Shown: piece after piece, positions 52,766 to 60,196 of the stretch
Layout: each line of letters opens with the position of its first letter
Numbering within the stretch: the first letter of the stretch is position 1
Source of the DNA: Streptomyces sp. SAI-127
GTDB lineage: Bacteria; Actinomycetota; Actinomycetes; Streptomycetales; Streptomycetaceae
NCBI RefSeq assembly: GCF_029894425.1
Contig: NZ_JARXYJ010000001.1
Span: forward strand, 1,488,001-1,552,000
Reading direction: 5' to 3'
Length of the DNA: 64,000 nucleotides
Made by a program: the position numbers and the translations under genes
The notes under the pieces: generated by a model
The model's database searches: none
Told to the model about the DNA's origin: nothing
Seen by the model: only the letters and a program-made list of their open reading frames with translations

Positions 52766-53377
52766 ATGAAGCTCGTCTACGTCTTCGATGCCTATTGCGG
52801 CTGGTCGCACGGTTTCTCGGCCACGCTGAGCGAGATCGTCTCCCGGCATCCCGACCTGCCGGTCGAGGTCGTCTCCGGCGGTCTGTTCACCGGCGGCCGC
52901 CGGGTCCCGATCCGCGAGTTCGGCTACGTCCAGGGGGCCAACGCCCAGATCACCGAGCAGACCGGCGCCCGATTCGGCGAGGCCTATGAGCGGCTGATCG
53001 CCGACGGTTCGTTCGTGATGGACTCCGAGGCCGCCGCCCGTGGTGTCGCAGCCATGCGTCAGGTGGCCCCCCACCGCGCGGCGGAGCTGGCCACGGCCTT
53101 GCAGCACGCCTTCTACGTCGACGGCCTGAGCCTGTCGGAGGCGGCCACGTACCGGACGGTCGCCCAGGCGGCCGGGCTCGACGCGGATGCCGTCGTCGCC
53201 GCCTTCGAAGCGCCCGAGGCGCAGAGTGCGGCCCACGCCGACTTCCGCCGCGCGGCCCAGCACGGGGTCTCCGCCTTCCCCACCCTCCTCGCCGTCGACG
53301 GCGGGCACGTCGTCCCCCTGGCCCTCGGACACGCCACCGCCGACGAGGTGGACCGACGTCTCGCAAACCTCTCCTGA
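52766..53377 (+). CDS. DsbA-family (thioredoxin-fold) protein with a single active-site Cys
   Basis: 203-aa DsbA/FrnE-like protein without signal peptide, so cytosolic. The active site reads DAYCGWSHGF (Cys11, Ser14): relatives usually have CGWC or CPxC, so the resolving cysteine is lost and only monothiol or glutathione-transferase-like chemistry is possible. The cis-proline region is GVSAFPTLLAVDGGHVVPL (about 170-188). It opens a probable operon with an MBL-fold and a SnoaL-like protein, under a MarR-type operator. Confidence 0.87.
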   Translation: MKLVYVFDAYCGWSHGFSATLSEIVSRHPDLPVEVVSGGLFTGGRRVPIREFGYVQGANAQITEQTGARFGEAYERLIADGSFVMDSEAAARGVAAMRQVAPHRAAELATALQHAFYVDGLSLSEAATYRTVAQAAGLDADAVVAAFEAPEAQSAAHADFRRAAQHGVSAFPTLLAVDGGHVVPLALGHATADEVDRRLANLS

Positions 53378-53413
53378 CCCCGTCATCCTTCATCCCTCCA
53401 AGGAGCCCCGAGC

Positions 53414-54220
53414 ATGAGCGCCCTCGACTTCAAGGTCCTCGACCTCGACTTCCCCGCCGGATCCAAGAACAAGACCGCCACCCTCGTCACCGGCGAGAGT
53501 GATGCCCTGCTGGTGGACGCCGCGTTCACCCGCGCCGACGGCCACCGCCTGGCCGCCGCGGTCCTCGACTCCGGCAAGAAGCTCACCACCGTCTTCGTCT
53601 CCCACGCCGACCCCGACTTCTACTTCGGCGCCGAGGTGATCGCCGACGCGTTCCCCGACGCGAAGTTCGTCGCCACCCCGATCGTCATCGAGCACATCCA
53701 GCACTCCTACGAGGGCAAGCTGAAGGCCTGGGCGGCGCTCGGCCCCAACCTCCCCACCCGCCTGGTCGACCTCGAACCGCTCACCGGCGACCTCACCCTG
53801 GAGGGCCACCGCTTCGAGCTCAGGGGCGGCCCGGCACCTCTGCCCGACCGCCACTACCTGTGGCAGGCCGAGTCCCGCGCCCTGCTCGGCGGCGTCCTGC
53901 TGTTCCAGCAGGAGCACGTCTGGGTCGCCGACACCGCCACCCCCGACTCCCGCGCCGCCTGGATCGACCTGCTCGACGAGATGGCCGCCCTCGACCCGGA
54001 GCTGGTCGTCCCAGGCCACCGCCTGCCCGGCACCGCCGCCGACGCCTCCGCCATCAAGGCAACCCGGGACTACCTCGTCGCCTTCGAGGAGGAACTCGGC
54101 AAGGCGGCCGACGGCGCCGCGCTGACCGAGGCGCTCGTGGCCCGCTACCCGGACAACGGCATGCTGATCGCCGCCCAGATCGGCGCGAAGGTCGCCAAGG
54201 GCGAGATGAAGTGGGGCTGA
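53414..54220 (+). CDS. Metallo-beta-lactamase-fold protein with altered metal site
   Basis: 268-aa MBL-fold protein. The metal motif, normally HxHxDH, reads H64-A-D66-P-D68-F69 (VSHADPDFYFG): the second and last histidines are Asp and Phe. The position where a GD-type Asp is expected reads LLGGVLLFQQEHVWVAD. The late VPGHRLPG histidine (about 197-204) is kept. Hydrolysis by two zinc ions therefore looks unlikely; a mononuclear iron or non-catalytic binding role is possible. It follows the DsbA-like gene by 36 bp and overlaps nothing; the SnoaL-like gene is 2 bp downstream. Confidence 0.88.
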   Translation: MSALDFKVLDLDFPAGSKNKTATLVTGESDALLVDAAFTRADGHRLAAAVLDSGKKLTTVFVSHADPDFYFGAEVIADAFPDAKFVATPIVIEHIQHSYEGKLKAWAALGPNLPTRLVDLEPLTGDLTLEGHRFELRGGPAPLPDRHYLWQAESRALLGGVLLFQQEHVWVADTATPDSRAAWIDLLDEMAALDPELVVPGHRLPGTAADASAIKATRDYLVAFEEELGKAADGAALTEALVARYPDNGMLIAAQIGAKVAKGEMKWG

Positions 54221-54222
54221 CC

Positions 54223-54633
54223 ATGAGCGAGTTCGCCACCTCCACCGCACCCGCCGACGTCGTACGGCGTCAGTACCTGGCCTCAGCCGCCGGGGACCTG
54301 GAGGCCCTGCGCGCCACCCTCGCCCCGGACGTGGAGTGGACCGAGATGGCCGGCTTCCCGCTGGCCGGCACCTACCGCACCCCCGACGGCGTCACCTCCA
54401 ACGTGATGGAGAAGCTCGGCAAGGACTGGGAGGGCTGGGCCGCCCACGACGACACCTACGTCGTCGACGGCGAGAACGTCGTCGTCCTGGCCCGCTACAC
54501 CGCCGTCAACAAGGCCACCGGCAAGGCTATCGACGTACGCGTCGCACACCACTTCGTCGTACGCGGCGGACTCATCGTGCGCTTCGAGCAGTTCGTCGAC
54601 ACCGCCCTCGTCCGCGACGCCATGACGGCCTGA
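54223..54633 (+). CDS. SnoaL-like / nuclear transport factor 2-fold protein
   Basis: 136-aa NTF2-fold protein. Typical features are VVRRQYLASAAGDLEALRAT (about 13-32), LAPDVEWTEMAGFPLAGTYR (about 33-52), GENVVVLARYTAVNKATGKA and VRVAHHFVVRGGLIVRFEQF (about 104-123). Such proteins act as small-molecule binders, isomerases or cyclases. It starts 2 bp after the MBL-fold gene and is surely co-transcribed. Function unknown. Confidence 0.88.
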   Translation: MSEFATSTAPADVVRRQYLASAAGDLEALRATLAPDVEWTEMAGFPLAGTYRTPDGVTSNVMEKLGKDWEGWAAHDDTYVVDGENVVVLARYTAVNKATGKAIDVRVAHHFVVRGGLIVRFEQFVDTALVRDAMTA

Positions 54634-54733
54634 GCTACGGGCTGCACGTCACCGGTGCGGACATCGGTGACGTGCCGCCCGGCTCCCACCGGGCGGACCC
54701 CCCGGCGAACGGTCCGCCGTGGTGCGGGTGACC

Positions 54734-54819
54734 GCAACTCCCCAGGGGCGCGGGGCTGTATCGATGTGCGGCTACCGCCGCGCGGGCGCGACCAGCCCCC
54801 ACCGGCCCGCAGACGCGCA
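54734..54819 (-). repeat. Dispersed intergenic repeat, copy C
   Basis: Reverse complement matches copy A closely: GGGGGCTGGTCGCGCCCGCG, then GCGGCGGTAGCCGCACATCGA, then ACAGCCCCGCGCCCCTGGG (each quoted segment at most 21 bases; second segment differs from copy A by four positions). Same order, same spacing, opposite strand, 50 kb away. Confidence 0.75.
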
Positions 54820-54875
54820 GGAACCCGGCGAGGCAGCCCCGTAGGCGCCCGCCCCGGCGACGCCGCGCCGCCCGC

Positions 54876-54915
54876 CTGCCCTTCTGCCCGCCTGCCCTCC
54901 TGCCCTCCTGCCCTC
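54876..54915 (+). repeat. Octanucleotide tandem repeat (CTGCCCTC)5
   Basis: Five 8-bp units starting at 54876, 54884, 54892, 54900 and 54908; the last three are identical, the first two vary in the last bases. The array ends 17 bp before the VOC-protein start and 5 bp before its ribosome site. Confidence 0.8.
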
Positions 54916-54932
54916 CTGGCAGGATGACCGGC

Positions 54933-55286
54933 ATGGAACGTGTACTTGGAATCGGCGGCTACTTCCTCAGGGCCGCGGACCCGGCTGCCCTGAGCGCGTG
55001 GTACCGGGACCGCCTGGGCCTGGACGCCGACAAGAACGGCTTGTGGCGTCAGGAAGCCGGGCCCACGGTGTTCGCGACGTTCGAGTCCGGGACCGACTAC
55101 TTCGGGTCCCGCGCCCAGCAGACCATGCTCAACTTCCGGGTCCGCGACCTCGACGCGATGCTCGCGCAATTGCGGGACGGCGGAGCGGACGTGGCCGAGG
55201 AGACGCAGGACATGGAGGGTGTCGGTCGCTTCGGCTGGGTCACCGACCCGGAGGGCAATCGCATCGAGCTGTGGCAGCCCGCCTGA
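54933..55286 (+). CDS. VOC-family (glyoxalase/bleomycin-resistance fold) protein
   Basis: 117-aa VOC-superfamily protein starting MERVLGIGGYFLRAADPAAL. The FLRAADPAALSAWYRDRLGL and GRFGWVTDPEGNRIELWQP segments are characteristic, the latter with the C-terminal metal-ligand Glu. The ATG at 54933 was chosen because AGGA lies 8 bp upstream; an ATG at 54924 is in frame. Directly upstream is an octanucleotide tandem array whose length could alter expression. Substrate unknown. Confidence 0.85.
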   Translation: MERVLGIGGYFLRAADPAALSAWYRDRLGLDADKNGLWRQEAGPTVFATFESGTDYFGSRAQQTMLNFRVRDLDAMLAQLRDGGADVAEETQDMEGVGRFGWVTDPEGNRIELWQPA

Positions 55287-55305
55287 CCGGCCGGAGCCCC
55301 GCCTC

Positions 55306-56406
55306 TCAGCCGACGTGCCGGATCCGTAGGCGGCAGGGTTCAGCCGGGTCCCGATCAACGACCTGGACCGGCGTCCGAGCCCATTGCCAGACGCTGATGC
55401 CGGGCGTGCGGGAGAACCGGATCTGCCCGCGGGTGCCCTCGACCGCCACATGCGGCCACGATGCGGCGATGCGCGCCCGGTCGGTGCCGTGAGTACGCAG
55501 CACGTCGGCGAGGACGGTGATCGTGTCGTAGCCCTCGAAGGCAACGAATGAGGGCGCTTCGGCCAGCCGCTCACGCAGGGCCGTTGCGACTCGTGCGCCG
55601 AGCGGGCCGAGACGCCCTGGCAGATAGCGCAGGAACGGGATCGCGGTGCTGTCGCCGCCGAGCAACGTCGCCCATGCGGCGAACTCCGGTTGCCCGGCCG
55701 GAGCACCGATCATGGTCTCGGCGAGGCGCTGGTCGCGGCGGACGGACCTGACGATCGACACCGCGGGCTCGGGGAAGCCGACCAGCAGAAGGAGGGCCGT
55801 CGCGCGATGGTCGACGAGTGCGTCGCACACGGCCGCGGGGGCGAGCGCCCGTGCATCGAGTTCGAGGACGGTGCCGCCGCGTGGAGCGAGGTGGTCCCGC
55901 AGGATGCGGACCCCCGAAGCCCAGTAGACGCTCGGCTCGGTCGCCACGGCGATGCGGCTGTGGCCCGCGTCGAGAAGGAAGTCCGCGTAGACCCGCCAGC
56001 CGTGGGACTGCGGCGGGGAGAGACGCGCGACCCATTCCGTGGGCTCTTCGGTCAGCGCGTCGAGAACCGCTGAGGAGCAGAGGTACGGCAGTCCGAGGGC
56101 ATCGGCCCTGGCGGCAGCCGCGCGGGCGACGACGCTGTGATACTCCCCCACCACGGCTGCCACGCCCAGCTGGGCCAGTTCGTCCACGGCCGCCGCGGCC
56201 CGCTGCGGATCGGCCGCGGTGTCCCGGACCAGCAGCTCGAGCGGTCTTCCGCCGACCCCGCCGGCGTCATTGACTTCGCCGACGGCCAGTTCGAGTCCGG
56301 CGAGCAGGTGTCGGCCCGCCTCGACCCAGCCGGGCCTGGTCAGCGGAGCGAGAGCGCCGATCGTGACCGGCTGCGGCGGACACACCTGGGGGATCATGCC
56401 GGACAT
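55306..56406 (-). CDS. Cytosolic periplasmic-binding-protein-like (AmiC/LivK-type) ligand sensor
   Basis: 366-aa protein with the type I periplasmic-binding fold of branched-chain amino acid/amide binding proteins: TIGALAPLTRPGWVEAGRHL (about 15-34), GLELAVGEVNDAGGVGGRPL (about 37-56), VRDTAADPQRAAAAVDELAQ and FVAFEGYDTITVLADVL (about 295-311). It has no signal peptide or lipobox and no transporter genes follow, so it stays in the cytosol, like the amide sensor AmiC. It is 61 bp downstream of a MarR gene on the same strand and may act with it as ligand sensor. Inference from architecture. Confidence 0.8.
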   Translation of the reverse strand: MSGMIPQVCPPQPVTIGALAPLTRPGWVEAGRHLLAGLELAVGEVNDAGGVGGRPLELLVRDTAADPQRAAAAVDELAQLGVAAVVGEYHSVVARAAAARADALGLPYLCSSAVLDALTEEPTEWVARLSPPQSHGWRVYADFLLDAGHSRIAVATEPSVYWASGVRILRDHLAPRGGTVLELDARALAPAAVCDALVDHRATALLLLVGFPEPAVSIVRSVRRDQRLAETMIGAPAGQPEFAAWATLLGGDSTAIPFLRYLPGRLGPLGARVATALRERLAEAPSFVAFEGYDTITVLADVLRTHGTDRARIAASWPHVAVEGTRGQIRFSRTPGISVWQWARTPVQVVDRDPAEPCRLRIRHVG

Positions 56407-56467
56407 TGCATCCTCACCGTGGCCGGCGGGCAACTGATTGAGCACCCCTGCGGCCGACCGGACCGGG

Positions 56468-56935
56468 TCAGGACGGGTCCTCGTCCAGCTTGCGGATGAC
56501 GCGCTCGGAGATCTCGGCCAGGACCCGCAGTTCGGACGGGGTGACGTGGTCCATGAACAGTTCACGTACCGCCTCGACATGGCGCGGGGCCGCCGCCTCG
56601 ACCGCCGCTCGGCCGACGTCCGTGATCACCACGAAGGCGCCCCGCGCGTCCTCGTGGCAGTCCTCCCGGACCACCGTTCCCCGCCCCGCCATCCGCGCGA
56701 TGTGGTGGGACATCCGGCTCTTCTCCCACTCCAGCGCCCGGGCCAGATCCTGGTACCGCTGTCGGCCCTCCGGGGTGTCCGTCAGATGGACCAGCACCGC
56801 GAAGTCGGCAGGCGACACATGGGACTCCGACTGCAGCAGGCGCCCGAGGCGCCCGCCGAGCCGCTCGTGCAACCGGACGAAGCCACGCCATGCGCGCTGC
56901 TCTTCCGGCGTCAGCCATCGCACCGTCTCTCCCAT
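56468..56935 (-). CDS. MarR-family regulator (leaderless)
   Basis: 155-aa MarR regulator: VSPADFAVLVHLTDTPEGRQ (about 40-59), LARALEWEKSRMSHHIARMA (about 64-83) and wing EDCHEDARGAFVVITDVG (about 90-107). No ribosome site precedes the ATG at 56935; a promoter (TTGGGT, 17 bp, TACACT) places the transcription start at the ATG, so the mRNA is probably leaderless. A palindrome covers the promoter, so autorepression is likely. The promoter begins in the last codons of the GH1 gene. Confidence 0.88.
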   Translation of the reverse strand: MGETVRWLTPEEQRAWRGFVRLHERLGGRLGRLLQSESHVSPADFAVLVHLTDTPEGRQRYQDLARALEWEKSRMSHHIARMAGRGTVVREDCHEDARGAFVVITDVGRAAVEAAAPRHVEAVRELFMDHVTPSELRVLAEISERVIRKLDEDPS

Positions 56936-56940
56936 GGAGA

Positions 56941-56970
56941 AAGTGTAGACATAGTTGACACTTCACCCAA
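56941..56970 (-). promoter_or_regulatory. Leaderless promoter and operator of the MarR gene
   Basis: Minus strand: -35 TTGGGT (56970-56965), 17-bp spacer, -10 TACACT (56947-56942), ATG 6 bp on. AAGTGT and ACACTT arms (outer ends 56941 and 56963) with inner symmetric AC/GT bases form a 23-bp imperfect palindrome lying across the spacer and -10. Confidence 0.6.
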
Positions 56971-58393
56971 GCGGAATGCTTCCCGTCGTCGCCAGTTCCC
57001 GGTACCACAGGGCGCTGTCCTTGAGCGTGCGCCGCTGGGTCTCGTAGTCGACGTGGACGATGCCGAAGCGCTTCGAGTAGCCGTATCCCCACTCGAAGTT
57101 GTCCATCAGGGACCACACGAAGTACCCGCGCAGATCAACACCCGCGGTGAGGGCCCGATGGGCGGCGACGAAGTGGCGGTGGAGGTAGTCGATGCGCTCC
57201 GGGTCGTGGACGGCTTGGCTGCCGTCGGGGCCGGCGGTGAGGTGGTCCTCGAAGGCCGCTCCGTTCTCGGTGATGACCAGAGGCTGGTCCGGGAACCGGG
57301 TGTGGAGGTCCAGGAGGAGTTCCTCGAGCCCGTCGGGGTCGATGTTCCAGCCCATGGCGGTGTGCGGGCCCTCCTGCGCGACGAACTCGACGTGGGTCGA
57401 GCCGGGCCAGGGAGACCCGCCCATGTCCTTGTGCCCGTCGTTGTTCTGACGCGGTGTCACACCGCTCCAGAGGCGGACGGTGGTGGTGGCGTAGTAGTTG
57501 ACGCCGAGCAGGTCCAGGGGCTGGTGGATCCGGGCGAGGTCACCGTCCTGCACGAACGCCCAGTCGGTGACGGCGGCGGTGTCCTCGATGAGGTCCTGCG
57601 GGTAGTGGCCGCGCAACAGGGGTTCGGTGAAGGCACGGTTGGCCAGCGCGTCTATGCGCCGTACGGCCTCGTCGGCGCCCTCGCCCTGGCCCCTCAGGAC
57701 ATGGAAGTTGAGAGTGACCGAGTACTGCGGGTCGTTGGTGGTGACCGCCCTGAGCTGCTGAACGGCCAGTCCGTGGGCGAGGTTGAGGTGGTGGACCGCG
57801 GTCAGCGCCGCGGCGCCGTCGCTGCGGCCGGGCGCGTGGGCTCCGGCGCCGTAGCCGAGGTAGGCGGAGCACCACGGTTCGTTCAGCGTGGTCCAGATCG
57901 CGACGCGGTCGCCGAGCGCTTCGCCGACCGCACGGGCGTAGTCGGCGAAGGCGTACGCGGTCTCGCGGTTCGTCCAGCCGCCCTCGTCCTCCAGGGCCTG
58001 GGGCAGATCCCAGTGGTAGAGGGTCGCGACGGGCGCGATGTCCCTCTGGAGCAGACCGTCGACCAGGCGGCTGTAGAAGTCCAGCCCCTTGGGATTGACC
58101 GGGCCGCGGCCCGTGGGCTGGATGCGCGGCCAGGCGATGGAGAACCGGTACGCCTTCAGGCCCAGGGACGCCATGAGGTCGAGGTCTTCGTCGAGGCGGT
58201 GGTAGTGATCGGCGGCCACGTCACCGGTGTCGCCGTTCCACGTCTTGCCCGGCGTGTGGGAGTAGGTGTCCCAGATGGAGGCGCCGCGTCCGTCCTCGTC
58301 GGCGGCACCCTCGATCTGGTAGGCCGCGGTCGCGGAGCCGAGGAGGAAGCCGGCGGGGAACGTCAGCTGCTGGGTGTTCGCGGCAGTGGGCAT
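56963..58393 (-). CDS. Glycoside hydrolase family 1 beta-glucosidase
   Basis: Intracellular retaining beta-glucosidase of 476 aa. GH1 N-terminal signature [20 protein letters not shown] (about 17-36), acid/base Glu in [20 protein letters not shown] (about 165-184) and nucleophile Glu in [10 protein letters not shown] (about 374-383); [20 protein letters not shown] near the C-terminus. No signal peptide. The ATG at 58393 lies 33 bp from a perfect LacI-type palindrome shared with the divergent GH43 gene. Likely substrate cellobiose, xylobiose or aryl glucosides after uptake. Confidence 0.93.
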   Translation of the reverse strand: MPTAANTQQLTFPAGFLLGSATAAYQIEGAADEDGRGASIWDTYSHTPGKTWNGDTGDVAADHYHRLDEDLDLMASLGLKAYRFSIAWPRIQPTGRGPVNPKGLDFYSRLVDGLLQRDIAPVATLYHWDLPQALEDEGGWTNRETAYAFADYARAVGEALGDRVAIWTTLNEPWCSAYLGYGAGAHAPGRSDGAAALTAVHHLNLAHGLAVQQLRAVTTNDPQYSVTLNFHVLRGQGEGADEAVRRIDALANRAFTEPLLRGHYPQDLIEDTAAVTDWAFVQDGDLARIHQPLDLLGVNYYATTTVRLWSGVTPRQNNDGHKDMGGSPWPGSTHVEFVAQEGPHTAMGWNIDPDGLEELLLDLHTRFPDQPLVITENGAAFEDHLTAGPDGSQAVHDPERIDYLHRHFVAAHRALTAGVDLRGYFVWSLMDNFEWGYGYSKRFGIVHVDYETQRRTLKDSALWYRELATTGSIPLG

Positions 58394-58425
58394 GCACGTC
58401 TCTCCGTTGTCTTGACTGATGGCGA

Positions 58426-58439
58426 TGTTAACGTTAACA
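58426..58439. promoter_or_regulatory. Shared LacI-type operator for GH1 and GH43
   Basis: TGTTAACGTTAACA is a perfect 14-bp palindrome in the 109-bp divergent gap, 33 bp from the GH1 start and 64 bp from the GH43 start. LacI-type half-sites with a CG centre; the LacI gene at 60197-61213 is the likely reader. Confidence 0.85.
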
Positions 58440-58502
58440 AGCAGTCCCAGTCCCTGTCCCGCCCTCGTTCGTTCCCTTTCCGTCCGACTCGGAGTGCGCC
58501 CC

Positions 58503-60038
58503 GTGCCGACCTTCTCCAACCCCGTTCTCGCCGGCAGTCACCCCGACCCCTCGATCTGCCGGGTCGGCGAGGACTTCTACCTGGTCACGTCATCGTTCGC
58601 GTACTTCCCCGGCATCCCGGTCCTCCACAGCCGCGACCTGGTGGGCTGGCAGCCGCTCGGACACGTGGTGGACCGCCCGTCCCAGGTGTCGCTGACCGGG
58701 CTCGACGTCTCGGACGGCCTCTGGGCCGCGACGATCCGCCATCACGAAGGCACCTTCTACGTGGTCGTGGCCCTGGCGAGGGGCCGCCAGGGCAGCACCA
58801 CCTACCTCTTCACGGCGTCCGACCCCGCAGGCCCCTGGTCCGACCCGGTCGTCCTGGAGGCGGAAGGCATAGACCCGTCGCTCTTCTTCGACGACGACGG
58901 CCGCTGCTGGTTCACCGCCTGCCGCGACGCCGCCGAGCCGGAGGTGACGGGCCCCGGCGAGCTGTGGATGCGCGAACTCGACCTGGACAGGCTGGCGTTG
59001 ACCGGTCCGACCCATGCGCTGTGGTACGGCGCGATGCGCGGCGCCTGGGTGGAGGCACCGCATCTGTACAAGCGCGACGGCGTCTACCACCTGATCGGCG
59101 CGGAGGGCGGAACCGGGCGACATCACGCCGTGACCGCGGCCCGCGCCGACACCATCACCGGCCCCTACTCCACCGACCCCAGGAGCCCGCTGCTCACCCA
59201 CCGCCACCGCGGGGCGGCGGAGCCGATCCACCACGTCGGTCACGTCGACCTCGTCGACACGCCCGCCGGGGAGACCTGGGCCGTCGCTCTGGGGATACGA
59301 CCGCTCGACGGCACGCACACCCTCGGCCGCGAGGTGTTCCTCGTCCCGGTCGAATGGACCGCGGACGGGCCGGTGTTCGCGCCGGACACGGGTCGCGTGA
59401 GGCTGTCCGAGCGATCGCCTGCGGGAGTCGGCGCGGGAACCGTGGCGCCGGTCGGGCCGGTGCGGGACGACTTCGGCGGCGCAGTGCTCGGCCCGGAGTG
59501 GAGCAGCCTGCGCGGACCGGTCGGCCATCTCGTCTCGACCGGAGCCGAGGAGGGAGGCCTGACCATCCGCCTCTCTCCCGAGCCCCTCAGCGGTACGGGC
59601 ACTCCCGCGTTCGTCGCACGCCGTCAGCGGCATCTCCGTATGCGCGCCAGGGCCCGGGTCCGCTTCACCGCCACCGCTCCGACGCAGGAAGCGGGGCTGG
59701 TCGTCTTCCAGCACGCGCACCACGCCACCCTCGCGCTGACCGCCGACGCCTCCGGCACCCCGCACGTCGTACTCACCGCCCACGAGGCGGGCTCCCCCAC
59801 CCGGGTCGGGGCAGTCGCCGTGACAGCCGACGAGGTCGTCCTCGTGGTCGACAGCGACGATTCCGGCTACACCTTCCACGTGGAGGACGGCACGTGGACG
59901 ACTCTGGGCAGCATCGAGCGGCCCTTCTTCAGCACGGAACGCGCCGGCGGGTTCGTCGGGGTCCACCTCGGCCTGTACGGCATCGGCGACGCGGGCGAGG
60001 CGCATGTGCACTGGTTCGAGTACGCCCCGGCCCGCTGA
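58503..60038 (+). CDS. Glycoside hydrolase family 43 (beta-xylosidase/arabinofuranosidase type)
   Basis: 511-aa intracellular GH43 enzyme. The five-blade propeller domain has the catalytic Asp in [20 protein letters not shown] (about 6-25), the pKa-modulating Asp in [12 protein letters not shown] (about 122-133) and the acid Glu in [20 protein letters not shown] (about 182-201). A C-terminal concanavalin-like sandwich (about 325-510) is typical of beta-xylosidases. The GTG at 58503 follows GGAG; longer frames from 58419 would start inside the operator. Works with GH1 on imported oligosaccharides of plant cell walls. Confidence 0.92.
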   Translation: MPTFSNPVLAGSHPDPSICRVGEDFYLVTSSFAYFPGIPVLHSRDLVGWQPLGHVVDRPSQVSLTGLDVSDGLWAATIRHHEGTFYVVVALARGRQGSTTYLFTASDPAGPWSDPVVLEAEGIDPSLFFDDDGRCWFTACRDAAEPEVTGPGELWMRELDLDRLALTGPTHALWYGAMRGAWVEAPHLYKRDGVYHLIGAEGGTGRHHAVTAARADTITGPYSTDPRSPLLTHRHRGAAEPIHHVGHVDLVDTPAGETWAVALGIRPLDGTHTLGREVFLVPVEWTADGPVFAPDTGRVRLSERSPAGVGAGTVAPVGPVRDDFGGAVLGPEWSSLRGPVGHLVSTGAEEGGLTIRLSPEPLSGTGTPAFVARRQRHLRMRARARVRFTATAPTQEAGLVVFQHAHHATLALTADASGTPHVVLTAHEAGSPTRVGAVAVTADEVVLVVDSDDSGYTFHVEDGTWTTLGSIERPFFSTERAGGFVGVHLGLYGIGDAGEAHVHWFEYAPAR

Positions 60039-60053
60039 CGCCGCTCGCGGGGA

Positions 60054-60186
60054 TCAGCCGTAGAAGTTCTTCGCCCAGCGGTGTTTGATCAGCACGGCGA
60101 GTTCCCGTTGTAGGACCTGAACGGTGTCCAGCACTCCGGTTCTCCGACACGGTCAGGCCGGTGCGGCCCAGTTCCCGATAGCGCAT
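60054..60186 (-). pseudogene. Aldo/keto reductase pseudogene with internal deletion
   Basis: Minus strand from the ATG at 60186 reads MRYRELGRTGLTVSE, the usual N-terminus of an aldo/keto reductase, then jumps with a frame change to VLDTVQVLQRELAVLIKHRW and AKNFYG plus stop at 60054-60056, which looks like the C-terminus of the same family. Everything between (roughly 280 residues including the catalytic tetrad) is missing. It lies between GH43 and LacI genes and probably once belonged to this sugar locus. Confidence 0.65.
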
Positions 60187-60196
60187 GTGGCGGGAT

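Larger units (their letters stand above)
54634..54932. other. 299-bp gap filled by repeats
   Basis: No gene. It contains repeat copy C (54734-54819) and the 8-bp tandem repeat (54876-54915). Confidence 0.7.

Noticed and set aside
53414..54220. Functional metallo-beta-lactamase giving antibiotic resistance
   Set aside because: The metal motif is HADPDF, not HxHxDH, there is no signal peptide, and the context is a MarR-controlled cytosolic set.
56438..60088. A 1216-codon open frame on the plus strand opposite the MarR and GH1 genes
   Set aside because: High GC keeps antisense frames open. It has no domain or consistent codon bias, and both MarR and GH1 on the other strand are clear families.
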